From NCBI GenBank assembly GCA_016191845.1, contig JACPVF010000007.1:682001-746000 (forward strand): a stretch of DNA of 64,000 nucleotides, written 5' to 3'. This document shows, piece after piece, positions 9,258-18,430 of this stretch. A model generated the notes under the pieces. That model did not search any database. It was given only the letters and a program-made list of their open reading frames with translations, and was not told the origin of the DNA. Origin of the DNA: Chloroflexota bacterium. GTDB taxonomy: Bacteria; Chloroflexota; Anaerolineae; Anaerolineales; Villigracilaceae. The translations under genes and the position numbers were made by a program. Each line of letters opens with the position of its first letter. Position 1 is the stretch's first letter.

Positions 9258-10178
9258 CTACTGTCCGCGAGCGTGATGAACCACATCCCAGTCGCAGACG
9301 GCGATGCTGCTGGTGGTCTGTCCGCCTTTGACGATGAGAGTCTTCATCGTGCGATCAGGGTTGACGTAGGCGCCTTCCAGGTTGTAGTTGGGCGCCCAGG
9401 CGTAGGCATAGTAGGTGCCGTTGGGCAGCAGCACGCTGAAGGTCAGGTTGTTCTCGGGGATCGAGAACTGGATAGCCTCACCTGTAACGGCGTTCTCGAA
9501 ATACAGGATCAACGGCGGGTTGAACTCGCTCGGGTAACAGAAGTTACCCGTCACCGTGCCATGCGGCAGGGTGTCCTTCGAGAGGATGTCCACGTAGAAG
9601 GCCGTGTCGGCCTTGGGGCCCGCGCCGAACAGGGAGCCCGCGGGGTTGCGCAGCATCCAGTAGCCTGTGTAGTGTCCGGCCGAGGGAGCCGTCAACGTGA
9701 CGGAGACATCCACGGTCTGGCCGGGGGCCACATAGCCAGGCAGCGAGATGACGGACGGTCCGCTCATCTGGGCGCCGCTGGTGAAGACCAGTTTGTAATC
9801 GGGAGTCCACGCGCAGGTGCCGCGGTTCTTCAACCGCCAGATCTTGGTGAAACTCTCGCCCGGCGCGAACGTGGATCCGTCTGGGATGGTCACGTCTTTG
9901 ACGAACTCGACCCAGTCACAGTACGAGACGGGGGTGGCCGTATAGACGGGGGTGCTGGTGGCGGGGATGACCGTCGGCGAGGGAATCAGGGCTGTGGGCT
10001 GTGCCGCCGACTGGGTCAACGCCACCTGGATTGTGGCTGCCGCCTGGGTGGCGGGCGCATCCTCTGACGGGGCGGCGGGATAGGCCATGACCATGGCAAT
10101 GGGCATGCAGGCGATCACGGCCAAAAACAGGACGCCAAAAACGATCAATATGTGCTTGGTGGTAATAGTGATATTCAT
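9258..10178 (-). CDS. membrane-anchored NBR1-type Ig-like domain protein
   Basis: VTIPDGSTFAPGESFTKIWRLKNRGTCAWTPDYKLVFTSGAQMSGP matches the Ig-like next-to-BRCA1 (NBR1) central-domain pattern; N-terminal TM. Confidence 0.85.
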   Translation of the reverse strand: MNITITTKHILIVFGVLFLAVIACMPIAMVMAYPAAPSEDAPATQAAATIQVALTQSAAQPTALIPSPTVIPATSTPVYTATPVSYCDWVEFVKDVTIPDGSTFAPGESFTKIWRLKNRGTCAWTPDYKLVFTSGAQMSGPSVISLPGYVAPGQTVDVSVTLTAPSAGHYTGYWMLRNPAGSLFGAGPKADTAFYVDILSKDTLPHGTVTGNFCYPSEFNPPLILYFENAVTGEAIQFSIPENNLTFSVLLPNGTYYAYAWAPNYNLEGAYVNPDRTMKTLIVKGGQTTSSIAVCDWDVVHHARGQ

Positions 10179-10229
10179 GTTCGTACACCTCAATAAAGTT
10201 TTGCTTACGAGGGACGAACAGGCAACGAA

Positions 10230-10258
10230 AAAGGTTCCACCATTTCGATGGAACCTTT
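10230..10258. terminator. intergenic terminator-like hairpin
   Basis: AAAGGTTCCA...TGGAACCTTT inverted repeat. Confidence 0.75.
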
Positions 10259-10274
10259 GGGGGATATGGCAGGA

Positions 10275-10817
10275 TTATTTGCCGAACCACATGCGGGCGA
10301 ACAAATTGTCCTTGCGGATGAACTGATGGAAGAGAGCCGCGCCGACATGCAGGGCCAGCAGGGCCAGCAGCAACCAGCTTGTCAACCCGTGGACGGCATA
10401 GGGCGGAAAGTCCAATAGGTGGTCGGGGATCGCAATGACGCTGCCCGACAGGATGGGAGTCAACTGAGCGGCCAACATCGTCCCTACTCCGCTCATCGCC
10501 ATCTGGAAGATGAAGAAGTACAACAGGTAATGGGTTGCCACGCCTACTTTATCGAGGAATGCGTTGCCCGTCGTGGCGGGTGCAGGCTTTGGGGTCCGCA
10601 GGCGGACGATGAAGCGCACGATCACCAATATCAGCAGGAACATCCCGATGAACATGTGGACCCGCACCATCTCCGACTCCCTGGCAGGATCTCCGCTCAG
10701 GGAAGGGAAGACCAGTCTGCCCACGGCCAGCATCATCAGAATGAAGAGCGCCATGAACCAGTGCAGGCCCACCAGGGCAGGGTGATAGCGCTTCGGCAAA
10801 TCAGGTTTTTCTGTCAT
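10275..10817 (-). CDS. cytochrome b561-family protein
   Basis: MTEKPDLPKRYHPALVGLHWFMALFILMMLAVG... four-TM pattern with conserved His. Confidence 0.9.
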   Translation of the reverse strand: MTEKPDLPKRYHPALVGLHWFMALFILMMLAVGRLVFPSLSGDPARESEMVRVHMFIGMFLLILVIVRFIVRLRTPKPAPATTGNAFLDKVGVATHYLLYFFIFQMAMSGVGTMLAAQLTPILSGSVIAIPDHLLDFPPYAVHGLTSWLLLALLALHVGAALFHQFIRKDNLFARMWFGK

Positions 10818-10913
10818 ATCGCACCTCCGTTTGGTTATCGCACAGACAAACCCGTTGCCGTATTTCTTACGGATAAAAAAGTGCGAACCTAAGTCCGCAC
10901 TCCGTGTTAGTTC

Positions 10914-12893
10914 TTATTTCAGGTATTTGGCACAGGCCTCGATATTATTGCGCGGCACGAGCAGTTCCACGCCCACACTCTTGAAAGTGAATAAAGGTTT
11001 GTAGAAACATAGCGTCGGCTTGGATACCCACTGCACCCACGAGTCGTTCTCCTCACCGAAATTATCCTCGTCGTTGCTCAGACCCATTTTGAGCGGCTCG
11101 CTCACGATCATCGCGAATCGACCCTGGCTCAGGTCGCGATAATATGCTTCAAAATAAGCCGCGTCATTCTCGATGGCGTTTTGCATCAATACTTTTTTTT
11201 CGTAATCAGGCACCAGTGGAATCCCCTTTACGTACCCAAAGGTCAGCAACTGGCGCTGGTCCATGAACAGCACCTCGCCCTGTTGTGCGGCGAAAGTCGT
11301 CTCCTTTTGGATGGAAGTCAACGCCTGCTGTACATCTTCCTTGGGCGGCAGGGACTGGGACTGTAACGCCGAGAAGGGCATGAAGGCCGGGATAGCGAGC
11401 ATCAACAGCAAAACGACCCGCTCGATCCGCCCTGTGAGCTGGTTCCGTAACAGGGACGTGAGTCTCGTCCCCTGTGTGGCGGCCACTGCAGCAAAGACCA
11501 TGCCGATCAGGAACATGTCCATATTGTGCAAGTTGCTCCCGCCGCCGATCTTCACACTGACGGTCAACCCCACACCCAGAAAAGCCAGCAGCGCACCGAT
11601 CACCGCCAATACCTGCCAGGGGTTGGGACGCCATACTCCGCGCCGTCCCAGCAGGAACAGCCAGATAACCAGTGGCCCCACTGCAAGGAACAGCGCCCAC
11701 AGGATCCCTGCGCCGAAGGTCGGGTTGGGAAACAACCGATACCACAACAAGGCCTGTGTCCCGATCTTACCCGCTGTGTAGGCGGGATCCAGTCCAGAGG
11801 GATTCAGATTACGGATCGTCACATACACCCAGGGAAGAACGTATCCTCCAAGAATGCCTGCAATGCCGAATGAGATGGCGCGGGCCCAGGTGCGGCGGTC
11901 GGTCAGTTTGGCGCTGCCAAAGGCCAGAATGATGGCCCACATCGACGGCGCAAACAGCCAGGTCCAGCGGCTGATCTGGGCCAGGAAACTTGCCAGGATA
12001 ATCGTTGTCAAGGCGAAAGGGGGCGGCCAGCGCCAGGCTAGCGCCACCAGCACCGCACATATCACCAACGGCGTATAGATGGGTCCCTGGTTGAGCACCA
12101 GAAAGACCCACAAGCCTGCCAGGAACCAGGGTAGACGCTCTTCACTCCAGTGGCGGAAAGCCAGCCAGCCGAGCAACATGTATGGGAAGGTGAAGATGAA
12201 CGAATCCCAAAAACGTACAATCACGATATTGGCTTGCGGAAAAAGGAAAGGCAGGCCCCACAAGAATTGGCGGCCCACGTCAATGAAGGCTTTGAGCGGT
12301 CGGTCAGCAGGATAAATGTAGCGCCCACGTCCAAACATAACCGACCAATCGTACATGCGATTGCCCTCGGACCAGGTCAGCGAAAAGGGGTATGACGTGA
12401 CCTCAAGCAGATAACCCGTCAACGCGGCGGCAGCACCTGCAAGGACAGAACCCAGCCAAAGTGCCTCCCACGCAAGCGGAGTCGCTCCGCGCGTGAGAAG
12501 GAAGCCCAATGCGGTTACCCACAGGATAAACACGTATAACCGCAGGTCGGATGAGGAAAACAACCCAGACCAGAAGGTGTATCCGAACAACCAGAGCGGC
12601 GCAGCAAGGAGCCCTGCCGCGATCAGCCAATTGACTTTACCCAGACGTTCACGCAGTCGGACGGGGCCCACCAGAAGCGGCAGGGTCTGTTGGGGCAGCC
12701 AGAGCAGGCCCAAGGTCAGGAGCAGGGTGACGAACTCCAGCGCAGAAAAGGCTGCCAGTCCCAGAATCCAACGCGGGGTCAGGGATCCGATGGATTGAGC
12801 GGCAGCATAAAATGCCAACCAGGCGCGGACCTCGATCCACAAGGTGACCAGGCTGAGGATGATCTTGAGCGTGTATGTTTTCAGGTTTTGCAT
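10914..12893 (-). CDS. polytopic membrane protein, possibly glycosyltransferase-like
   Basis: 659 aa, many hydrophobic segments; SLTWSEGNRMYDWSVMFGRGRYIYPADRP loop; family not certain. Confidence 0.65.
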   Translation of the reverse strand: MQNLKTYTLKIILSLVTLWIEVRAWLAFYAAAQSIGSLTPRWILGLAAFSALEFVTLLLTLGLLWLPQQTLPLLVGPVRLRERLGKVNWLIAAGLLAAPLWLFGYTFWSGLFSSSDLRLYVFILWVTALGFLLTRGATPLAWEALWLGSVLAGAAAALTGYLLEVTSYPFSLTWSEGNRMYDWSVMFGRGRYIYPADRPLKAFIDVGRQFLWGLPFLFPQANIVIVRFWDSFIFTFPYMLLGWLAFRHWSEERLPWFLAGLWVFLVLNQGPIYTPLVICAVLVALAWRWPPPFALTTIILASFLAQISRWTWLFAPSMWAIILAFGSAKLTDRRTWARAISFGIAGILGGYVLPWVYVTIRNLNPSGLDPAYTAGKIGTQALLWYRLFPNPTFGAGILWALFLAVGPLVIWLFLLGRRGVWRPNPWQVLAVIGALLAFLGVGLTVSVKIGGGSNLHNMDMFLIGMVFAAVAATQGTRLTSLLRNQLTGRIERVVLLLMLAIPAFMPFSALQSQSLPPKEDVQQALTSIQKETTFAAQQGEVLFMDQRQLLTFGYVKGIPLVPDYEKKVLMQNAIENDAAYFEAYYRDLSQGRFAMIVSEPLKMGLSNDEDNFGEENDSWVQWVSKPTLCFYKPLFTFKSVGVELLVPRNNIEACAKYLK

Positions 12894-12951
12894 GGTGCCA
12901 TGATTATAATGCGCGCGATAATCGAAGTAGTGTACAATAGTAGAAATTCAA

Positions 12952-12972
12952 AACGCCGCGCAATGCGGCGTT
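12952..12972 (+). promoter_or_regulatory. 5'-leader hairpin of ssb operon
   Basis: AACGCCGC-GCAAT-GCGGCGTT perfect 8-bp stem between TACAAT (12933-12938) and the SD (AAGAGGAG) before ATG 12999. Confidence 0.65.
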
Positions 12973-12998
12973 CCCTATACACAAGAGGAGATTCCCCC

Positions 12999-13424
12999 AT
13001 GTATCACACCCTGATCATCGTTGGCAATGTCGGCAAGGACCCTGAAATGCGCTATACGCCTTCGGGCCAGGCGGTCACATCATTCTCGGTCGCCACCAAC
13101 CGCCAGTACACGGCCTCGAATGGCGAGCAAGTGAAGGAAACCATCTGGTTCCGTGTTTCGGCTTGGGGCAAACAAGCCGAGATCTGCAATCAGTATCTAC
13201 GAAAAGGCTCGAAGGTGCTGATCGAAGGCCGGCTGACTCCCGACAAGAACACCGGCGGACCCCGCATCTGGTCCAAGCAGGATGGGACGGCGGGCGCTTC
13301 CTTCGAGGTGACGGCCTCCACCGTGCGCTTCCTCTCCTCCCGTGGCGAGGGCGAGGGCGGACCCGTGGCCGGCGGCGATATGGGCATGGCTGAGATGCCG
13401 CCCGAAGACGACATCCCGTTCTAG
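12999..13424 (+). CDS. ssb: single-stranded DNA-binding protein
   Basis: MYHTLIIVGNVGKDPEMRYTPSGQAVTSFSVATNRQY...ETIWFRVSAWGKQAEIC...YLRKGSKVLIEGRL; acidic tail PPEDDIPF. Confidence 0.97.
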   Translation: MYHTLIIVGNVGKDPEMRYTPSGQAVTSFSVATNRQYTASNGEQVKETIWFRVSAWGKQAEICNQYLRKGSKVLIEGRLTPDKNTGGPRIWSKQDGTAGASFEVTASTVRFLSSRGEGEGGPVAGGDMGMAEMPPEDDIPF

Positions 13425-13433
13425 GCTCAGCCC

Positions 13434-13763
13434 ATGACCACCCCGCCCAAACCGCCCGCCGGACCCAGCCTGGTCATCCCCGCGGACTTCGAGCCTGTCT
13501 ACGCCAATCTGGCGCGCATCTCGCACTCTCCCGCAGACCTGGTGATCGATTTCGCCCACCTGCTGCCCGGTGAGACTCAGGCCAAGGTCACGGCGCGTGT
13601 GTTGATGGCGCCGCTCAGCGCCAAGCTGTTTTTACGCGCGCTGGCTGAAAACGTAGCCCGTTATGAGGCTGCCTTTGGAGAGATCACCGTGCCGGGGAAT
13701 TCCTCGCTGGCCGAGAGTCTTTTCCGCCCGCCGCATCCTCCCGAACCTCCCACCACTGAGTAA
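13434..13763 (+). CDS. DUF3467-like protein
   Basis: PADFEPVYANLARISHSPADLVIDFAHLLPGETQAKVTARVLMAPLSAKLFLRALAENVARYEAAFGEI resembles the DUF3467 family. Confidence 0.85.
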   Translation: MTTPPKPPAGPSLVIPADFEPVYANLARISHSPADLVIDFAHLLPGETQAKVTARVLMAPLSAKLFLRALAENVARYEAAFGEITVPGNSSLAESLFRPPHPPEPPTTE

Positions 13764-13767
13764 TCCT

Positions 13768-14445
13768 GTGCAAAAACTCGAAACCATTGCCGAACAGATC
13801 CGCCAGACCTTCGACGCCCGCACCGCCGCGCGTGACAAGGCCCTGGCCACCGCGCGTCAACTGACCCGCGCTTGCTCGTTGTCCATCCGCGCCGTGCATC
13901 GCAGCGACACCGAAACGATGACCGCGCAACTGGCCGAGGCGCGCGCCCTGGCCGATGACTTGCGCTCCAGCCTGGCACAGTACCCCGACCTGTTTTATGC
14001 CGGGTACACCCAGGACGCGCTCAAGGAATTTGTCGAAGCCAACGTGACCTGTGCTCTGATTCAGGGTCAGCCGCTGGCCACGCCACAGGAATTGAACGTG
14101 GCTGAGGCTACTTACCTGAACGGTCTGGCCGAGGTGGTGGGCGAACTGCGCCGCCGTACGCTCGACATCCTGCGCCACGGTTATTCTGCCGAGGCCGAAC
14201 GCCTGCTCGGCATCATGGATGACATCTACTCGGTGCTGGTCACCATCGACTACCCCGATGCGATTACCAACGGCCTGCGCCGTCAGACTGATCTGGCGCG
14301 TGGCATCATCGAAAAGACCCGCGGTGACATCACCTTCAGCCTGCGCGGCCAGCATCTGGAACAGGCCATTAGCAAACTGCTCACCCAGTTCAACGGTGAT
14401 CAGTCCTCCGAGGCCAGTTCCTTCGTTCAAGACAACGAGGAATAG
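13768..14445 (+). CDS. translin-family protein
   Basis: GTG start 4 nt after the previous stop; YLNGLAEVVGELRRRTLDILRHGYSAEAERLLGIMDDIYSVLVTIDYPDAITNGLRRQTDLARGIIEKTRGDIT resembles the translin core (GLADLVGELRR...DYPD...GLRRK.D..R...E.TRGDLT). Confidence 0.88.
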   Translation: MQKLETIAEQIRQTFDARTAARDKALATARQLTRACSLSIRAVHRSDTETMTAQLAEARALADDLRSSLAQYPDLFYAGYTQDALKEFVEANVTCALIQGQPLATPQELNVAEATYLNGLAEVVGELRRRTLDILRHGYSAEAERLLGIMDDIYSVLVTIDYPDAITNGLRRQTDLARGIIEKTRGDITFSLRGQHLEQAISKLLTQFNGDQSSEASSFVQDNEE

Positions 14446-14447
14446 TC

Positions 14448-15065
14448 ATGGCGCGTTCGGGCCGCCGTTATCCGCTGGTGATCTACACCCGCATGATGGA
14501 CCGTTGGTGGCCCGCCACCTTTGCATTGGCCTTGGGACTCTTCGGCCTGGCCTGGGCTGTCCACCTGTACTACCCCGAACCCGCCTACGATTGGCAGTGG
14601 TTGACACTGGCCAGTGTGGGCGGGTTCGTGTTGGTTGTCACTTTGTTTCTCTTTACCCTGCGCAAGTCCGCCTACGTGCAGCCCAATCCTGACCACCTGC
14701 GGCTGGTCACTCCCTTCCTGCGTTTGAACATTTCCTATAAGCGCCTGCGCCGTGCCACTTCCGCCACCATGGAAGGCTTGTTTCCACCCAAGAGCGTGTC
14801 CAGTTGGCGGCGGGAAATCATCGAGCCGCTGGCCCGCAAAACCGCCGTGGTTGTGGAGTTGACGGGCTATCCCATCTCGCAGACGGTCTTGCGTTTCTTC
14901 CTTTCGCCGTTCTTTTTCAAGGACAAGACTCCGCACTTCGTTTTCCTTGTGGATGACTGGATGCGTTTCAGCACCGAGTTGGAGACCATGCGTACTGGGG
15001 GTGGGCAGGATGTCCAACGCAAGAAGACGGATCGCTCCATCCTCTCCCGATTGCCCCAGAAATGA
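14448..15065 (+). CDS. two-TM membrane protein with soluble C-terminal (PH-like?) domain
   Basis: 205 aa, 2-nt spacing from the translin gene; two hydrophobic helices then a soluble region. Confidence 0.75.
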   Translation: MARSGRRYPLVIYTRMMDRWWPATFALALGLFGLAWAVHLYYPEPAYDWQWLTLASVGGFVLVVTLFLFTLRKSAYVQPNPDHLRLVTPFLRLNISYKRLRRATSATMEGLFPPKSVSSWRREIIEPLARKTAVVVELTGYPISQTVLRFFLSPFFFKDKTPHFVFLVDDWMRFSTELETMRTGGGQDVQRKKTDRSILSRLPQK

Positions 15066-15481
15066 ACATCTACTTTGCCTGCTCCATCACCGGTGGACGG
15101 GAGTTTGAATCCGTTTATCAGATGTTCGTTTCCGCCCTGGCCGCGGATGGTCACGAGATTCCCACTTTTGGATTGGCCCAGCCCGGCGTGACAGACGAAG
15201 CCCACCTCGAGCCTGTCTTCGTCTACGAGCGCGACACTGCCTGGATTCGTGGCTGTGACGCGTTGATTGCCGAAGTTAGTGTGCCGTCACACGGGGTCGG
15301 CTATGAGGTCGGTTATGCCCTAGCCCTGGAAAAACCTGTACTCTGTCTGGCTCGCGAGGGGCGCATGGTCTCGAAGATGATCACGGGGAATCAACATCCA
15401 CTTCTGTGGGTGAAGTTCTATCCCGGCGTGGAGGAGGGAGTCGCCTGTGCCAGGGATTTCCTCTCTAGTCTTAAATTGTGA
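15062..15481 (+). CDS. nucleoside 2-deoxyribosyltransferase-like protein
   Basis: MNIYFACSITGGREFESVYQMFVSALAADGHEIPTF... CDALIAEVSVPSHGVGYEVGYALALEKPVLCLAR is the NDT/DNPH1 fold signature; 4-nt ATGA overlap. Confidence 0.88.
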   Translation: MNIYFACSITGGREFESVYQMFVSALAADGHEIPTFGLAQPGVTDEAHLEPVFVYERDTAWIRGCDALIAEVSVPSHGVGYEVGYALALEKPVLCLAREGRMVSKMITGNQHPLLWVKFYPGVEEGVACARDFLSSLKL

Positions 15482-15537
15482 ATAATATCACGAGTTAACT
15501 GTGACATTTGGAAATATGTAGGAATTGGCAGGTGATG

Positions 15538-15640
15538 TATCATAAGGGTGGAGACGGAACAAAGACACCTCCAAATGCTCCTCACTGTCTCCTCCTTTGG
15601 CGAAAGCCGACGCCGGGTCCTCCCCCGGCGTCGGCATTTT
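15538..15640 (+). ncRNA. candidate structured ncRNA ending in a strong terminator
   Basis: TATCAT at 15538-15543; AAGGGTGGAGAC (15544-15555) pairs with GTCTCCTCCTTT (15587-15598) in 11 of 12 positions; then terminator hairpin 15606-15635 with TTTT. Confidence 0.4.
15606..15639 (+). terminator. rho-independent terminator
   Basis: GCCGACGCCGGG-TCCTCC-CCCGGCGTCGGC perfect 12-bp stem followed by ATTTT. Confidence 0.88.
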
Positions 15641-15645
15641 AAGTC

Positions 15646-15675
15646 AAAAAATGCGGCCATTTGGCCGCGTTTTTT
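15646..15675. terminator. bidirectional terminator
   Basis: AAAAAATGCGGCCATTTGGCCGCGTTTTTT between convergent genes. Confidence 0.88.
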
Positions 15676-15693
15676 GATCCCAGACTCGGTTTT

Positions 15694-17142
15694 TTATTCC
15701 TGTGAGGGAAGGACTACAAAGAATGACGAACCTTTTCCCTGCACCGATTCCACCCAGATGCGCCCGTGGTGGTTTTCCACGATGGATTTGACGATGGCCA
15801 GGCCCAGGCCTGAGCCTTGAGTTCCATCAGGGACGTTGGTTGCGCGGTAGAACTTGTCGAAGATGCGAGTCTGCTCACTTTGCGGGATGCCCGGGCCAGT
15901 ATCGGTCACCTCGAGGATGATCTGCTGATCGCGTGCAGCCACGTTGATCAGTACCTTGCCGTCGGGCGGGGTGTATTTGATGGCGTTGCCCACCAGGTTG
16001 TCGAGCAATTGGCGGATGCGGATGGGGTTGGCGCGTACGGTCGGGATGCCCGGGGCCACGTCGCACTTCAGGTCGATCTTCTTGGTGACGGCCTGACCCT
16101 CGAATGTGTCGATGGTGAACTTGAGGATGCCCTCGATGGACACCGCCTCACGGCGTGTGTCGAAGCCTGCCTCGATGCGCTCCAGGTCGAGCAGGTCGTT
16201 GACCAGGCTGGTGATGTGCTGGACGCTGGCCTGCATGCGGTGCAGGAATTCCTTTTGCTGTTCGTTGAGCGGACCGATGCGGTCGATCAATTCGGCGTAG
16301 CCCAACAGGGCTGTCAGTGGAGAGCGCAGATCGTGCGAGACCGTGTGGACGAAATCGCTCTTCATGCGGTCCAGGTCCTTGAGATAGGAAATGTCCTGCA
16401 TGGTGATGGCGGACCCGATGCCTGGGATGGGTGTGAACTGTGCGTTCATCACCTGGCCGTTGTCCAGGGTAACCTCGTGATATTTGACCGGCCCTTCCGC
16501 CGAGCGGGTGAGCAGGGCGCGGACGTCGGGCTGGGTGATAACCTCCAGCAGCGGCCTGCCCTTCAGGTCCTGGTCACCCAGGCTGAAGGTCTCGCGGATA
16601 GAGGGATTCAGGATCACGATGTTATGGCGGCTATCCAGCACGATGACGCCGTCCTGGATGTTGGCAAAGATGGTCTCGTAGCGGTTGCGCTCGGACTCCG
16701 ACAACTGGGCGCGTTTCTCCAGCGAGGCAGTGGTCATCTTGACCTCGCGGCGCAGCCAGTCCCCAAGATGATGGGCGCGTTCCATGCTGCGATTGACTGC
16801 CGTCACGATGTCTTCGATACGCAGGGGGGGATAGAGATAGCCGCTCAACCCTATCCTCAACACTTCCTTGGCCAACCCGGTCGTATCGTGCTCGGCGAAG
16901 AGCAGGATGGGCAGGGTGGGGAAGCGGTCCAGCATGCTCTCGGCGAGCTTCAATCCGCTCTTGCCTGCGAAGGTCTCCCCGACCAGCACCAGCGCCGGGC
17001 TGGATTCCTGCAAGGCCTTCTGCATCGACTCGATATCCTGCACGATGGCCAGTTCGTATCCCGCCGCGCGCAAAGCGCGCCCGGTCAATTGCAGGATGGG
17101 TGAGTCGTCGAGGACCAGGAGGAGGAGGTCAGGTTTTGCCAT
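15694..17142 (-). CDS. sensor histidine kinase: degenerate receiver - PAS - HisKA - HATPase
   Basis: H-box DFVHTVSHDLRSPLTALLGYAELI, N-box LVGNAIKYTP, G-box DTGPGIP, GSGLGLAIV; N-terminal REC-like fold VLDDSPILQLTGRALRAAGYEL. Confidence 0.92.
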   Translation of the reverse strand: MAKPDLLLLVLDDSPILQLTGRALRAAGYELAIVQDIESMQKALQESSPALVLVGETFAGKSGLKLAESMLDRFPTLPILLFAEHDTTGLAKEVLRIGLSGYLYPPLRIEDIVTAVNRSMERAHHLGDWLRREVKMTTASLEKRAQLSESERNRYETIFANIQDGVIVLDSRHNIVILNPSIRETFSLGDQDLKGRPLLEVITQPDVRALLTRSAEGPVKYHEVTLDNGQVMNAQFTPIPGIGSAITMQDISYLKDLDRMKSDFVHTVSHDLRSPLTALLGYAELIDRIGPLNEQQKEFLHRMQASVQHITSLVNDLLDLERIEAGFDTRREAVSIEGILKFTIDTFEGQAVTKKIDLKCDVAPGIPTVRANPIRIRQLLDNLVGNAIKYTPPDGKVLINVAARDQQIILEVTDTGPGIPQSEQTRIFDKFYRATNVPDGTQGSGLGLAIVKSIVENHHGRIWVESVQGKGSSFFVVLPSQE

Positions 17143-17147
17143 TCAGA

Positions 17148-18314
17148 TCAGGATTCGGAATTCTTGGGTTGGGTGGTAGATTTCTCGGAGGTGCGGGCTA
17201 GGCGGTTGATGGCATCCTGGACGGAGAGCAGCGCCTGTTTTTGTTCATTGTTGAGCGACCCGGGCATTTCGGTCAGCACCAGGTTGAGCGGGTATCCCGC
17301 TGCCTGAAGTTCCTTCGCCACGGCTGCGCGCATGCCTTCCAGTGCTGTGTTCTGACGCTTCTCGCTTTCGCGGGCAGCCTCAGCCGATTGTTCCAGGGCG
17401 CGGAACAGGCGCGCATTGACCAGCGAGGTGGAGGCGAAATCGGCGACGGCTTCGAGCAGGGCCTGCTCTTCGCGGCCGATCTCGGTATCGAACCTGCGGA
17501 CCACGATCAGCAGGCCGATGACCTCGGCTTGTACTTTGATGGGAATGACCGCCGCTGACTTGCCCAGCGCGGCCACTTTGAATTTTTGCAGGGGTGGGCC
17601 GTGCATGACGAGTGTCTCGCCTGAAAGGCCCACCAGTGAACTGATGCCGTCGTCCAGCGGCTGGTTGCGTTTCTTGGCCCAGCCCTCGGGCAGGTTGCGG
17701 TCGGCAGTGAGCAGGAACTGGCGGGTCTTGTCGTCGCGCAACATCAACCAGCCGATCTCGGCCCCGGCCACCTGCAGCGCACCTTCCAGGATGCGGTCGA
17801 ACAACTGGCGTTGGCTGGTGATGTTGACCACCGCGCGGGCGATGCCCAGGATGGTGGTCAATTGATGGACCTTGCGCTGGAGTTCCTCGTTCATCCCCTT
17901 GACCTTCTGGTCCAGCTGCTGGCGCGTGCGGGATTCGCGGGTCTGGCGCAGGGCGCGCTCCACCACGGTCACCACCTCTGCGTCGCGGGCGGGCCAGAAG
18001 AGCACATCGTTGGCGCCCAGGCGGAAGGACTGAATCACATCCGCTTCCTGGCCCTTTTCGGCCACGAGGATCAGCGGCGCGGTGATGCCCTGGGCCGAAA
18101 AAGCCACCAGCAGGTCCTTGGCGCTCAGGCCGGGCAGGTTCAAGTTGGCAATGACCAGGTCCGGGCTGGAAAAAATCGCCTCCTGAATGGCGGAAGCGGC
18201 CTCCGTGGCAATCGACACTTGATACCCGAGAGGTTTGAGGGCCTGTCGGGCGATGAGGTCGCTGATGTCGGGGTCGTTTTCCACGACCAGGATGCGTTCG
18301 TTGGGAGACGCCAT
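17148..18314 (-). CDS. receiver-like domain + GAF domain protein
   Basis: RILVVENDPDISDLIARQALKPLGYQV...PDLVIANLNLPGLSAKDLL followed by coiled coil and GAF (FDRILEGALQVAGAEIGWLMLRDD...). Confidence 0.88.
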   Translation of the reverse strand: MASPNERILVVENDPDISDLIARQALKPLGYQVSIATEAASAIQEAIFSSPDLVIANLNLPGLSAKDLLVAFSAQGITAPLILVAEKGQEADVIQSFRLGANDVLFWPARDAEVVTVVERALRQTRESRTRQQLDQKVKGMNEELQRKVHQLTTILGIARAVVNITSQRQLFDRILEGALQVAGAEIGWLMLRDDKTRQFLLTADRNLPEGWAKKRNQPLDDGISSLVGLSGETLVMHGPPLQKFKVAALGKSAAVIPIKVQAEVIGLLIVVRRFDTEIGREEQALLEAVADFASTSLVNARLFRALEQSAEAARESEKRQNTALEGMRAAVAKELQAAGYPLNLVLTEMPGSLNNEQKQALLSVQDAINRLARTSEKSTTQPKNSES

Positions 18315-18430
18315 ATCTGCCTATGATAGCAAGGGTGGAACTGTAGGTACGGGCATTGTAACACTTTTAAAAGGGACTGCGTATATCGAAACGATTTCAA
18401 CACGGATGTGATTTCAGGTACAATCGCAGT

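Noticed and set aside
9192-10067. 291-aa + strand ORF
   Set aside because: Antisense to the NBR1-domain protein and begins inside the terminator region.
15817-17103. 428-aa + strand ORF
   Set aside because: Shadow of the histidine kinase on the opposite strand; composition lacks motifs.
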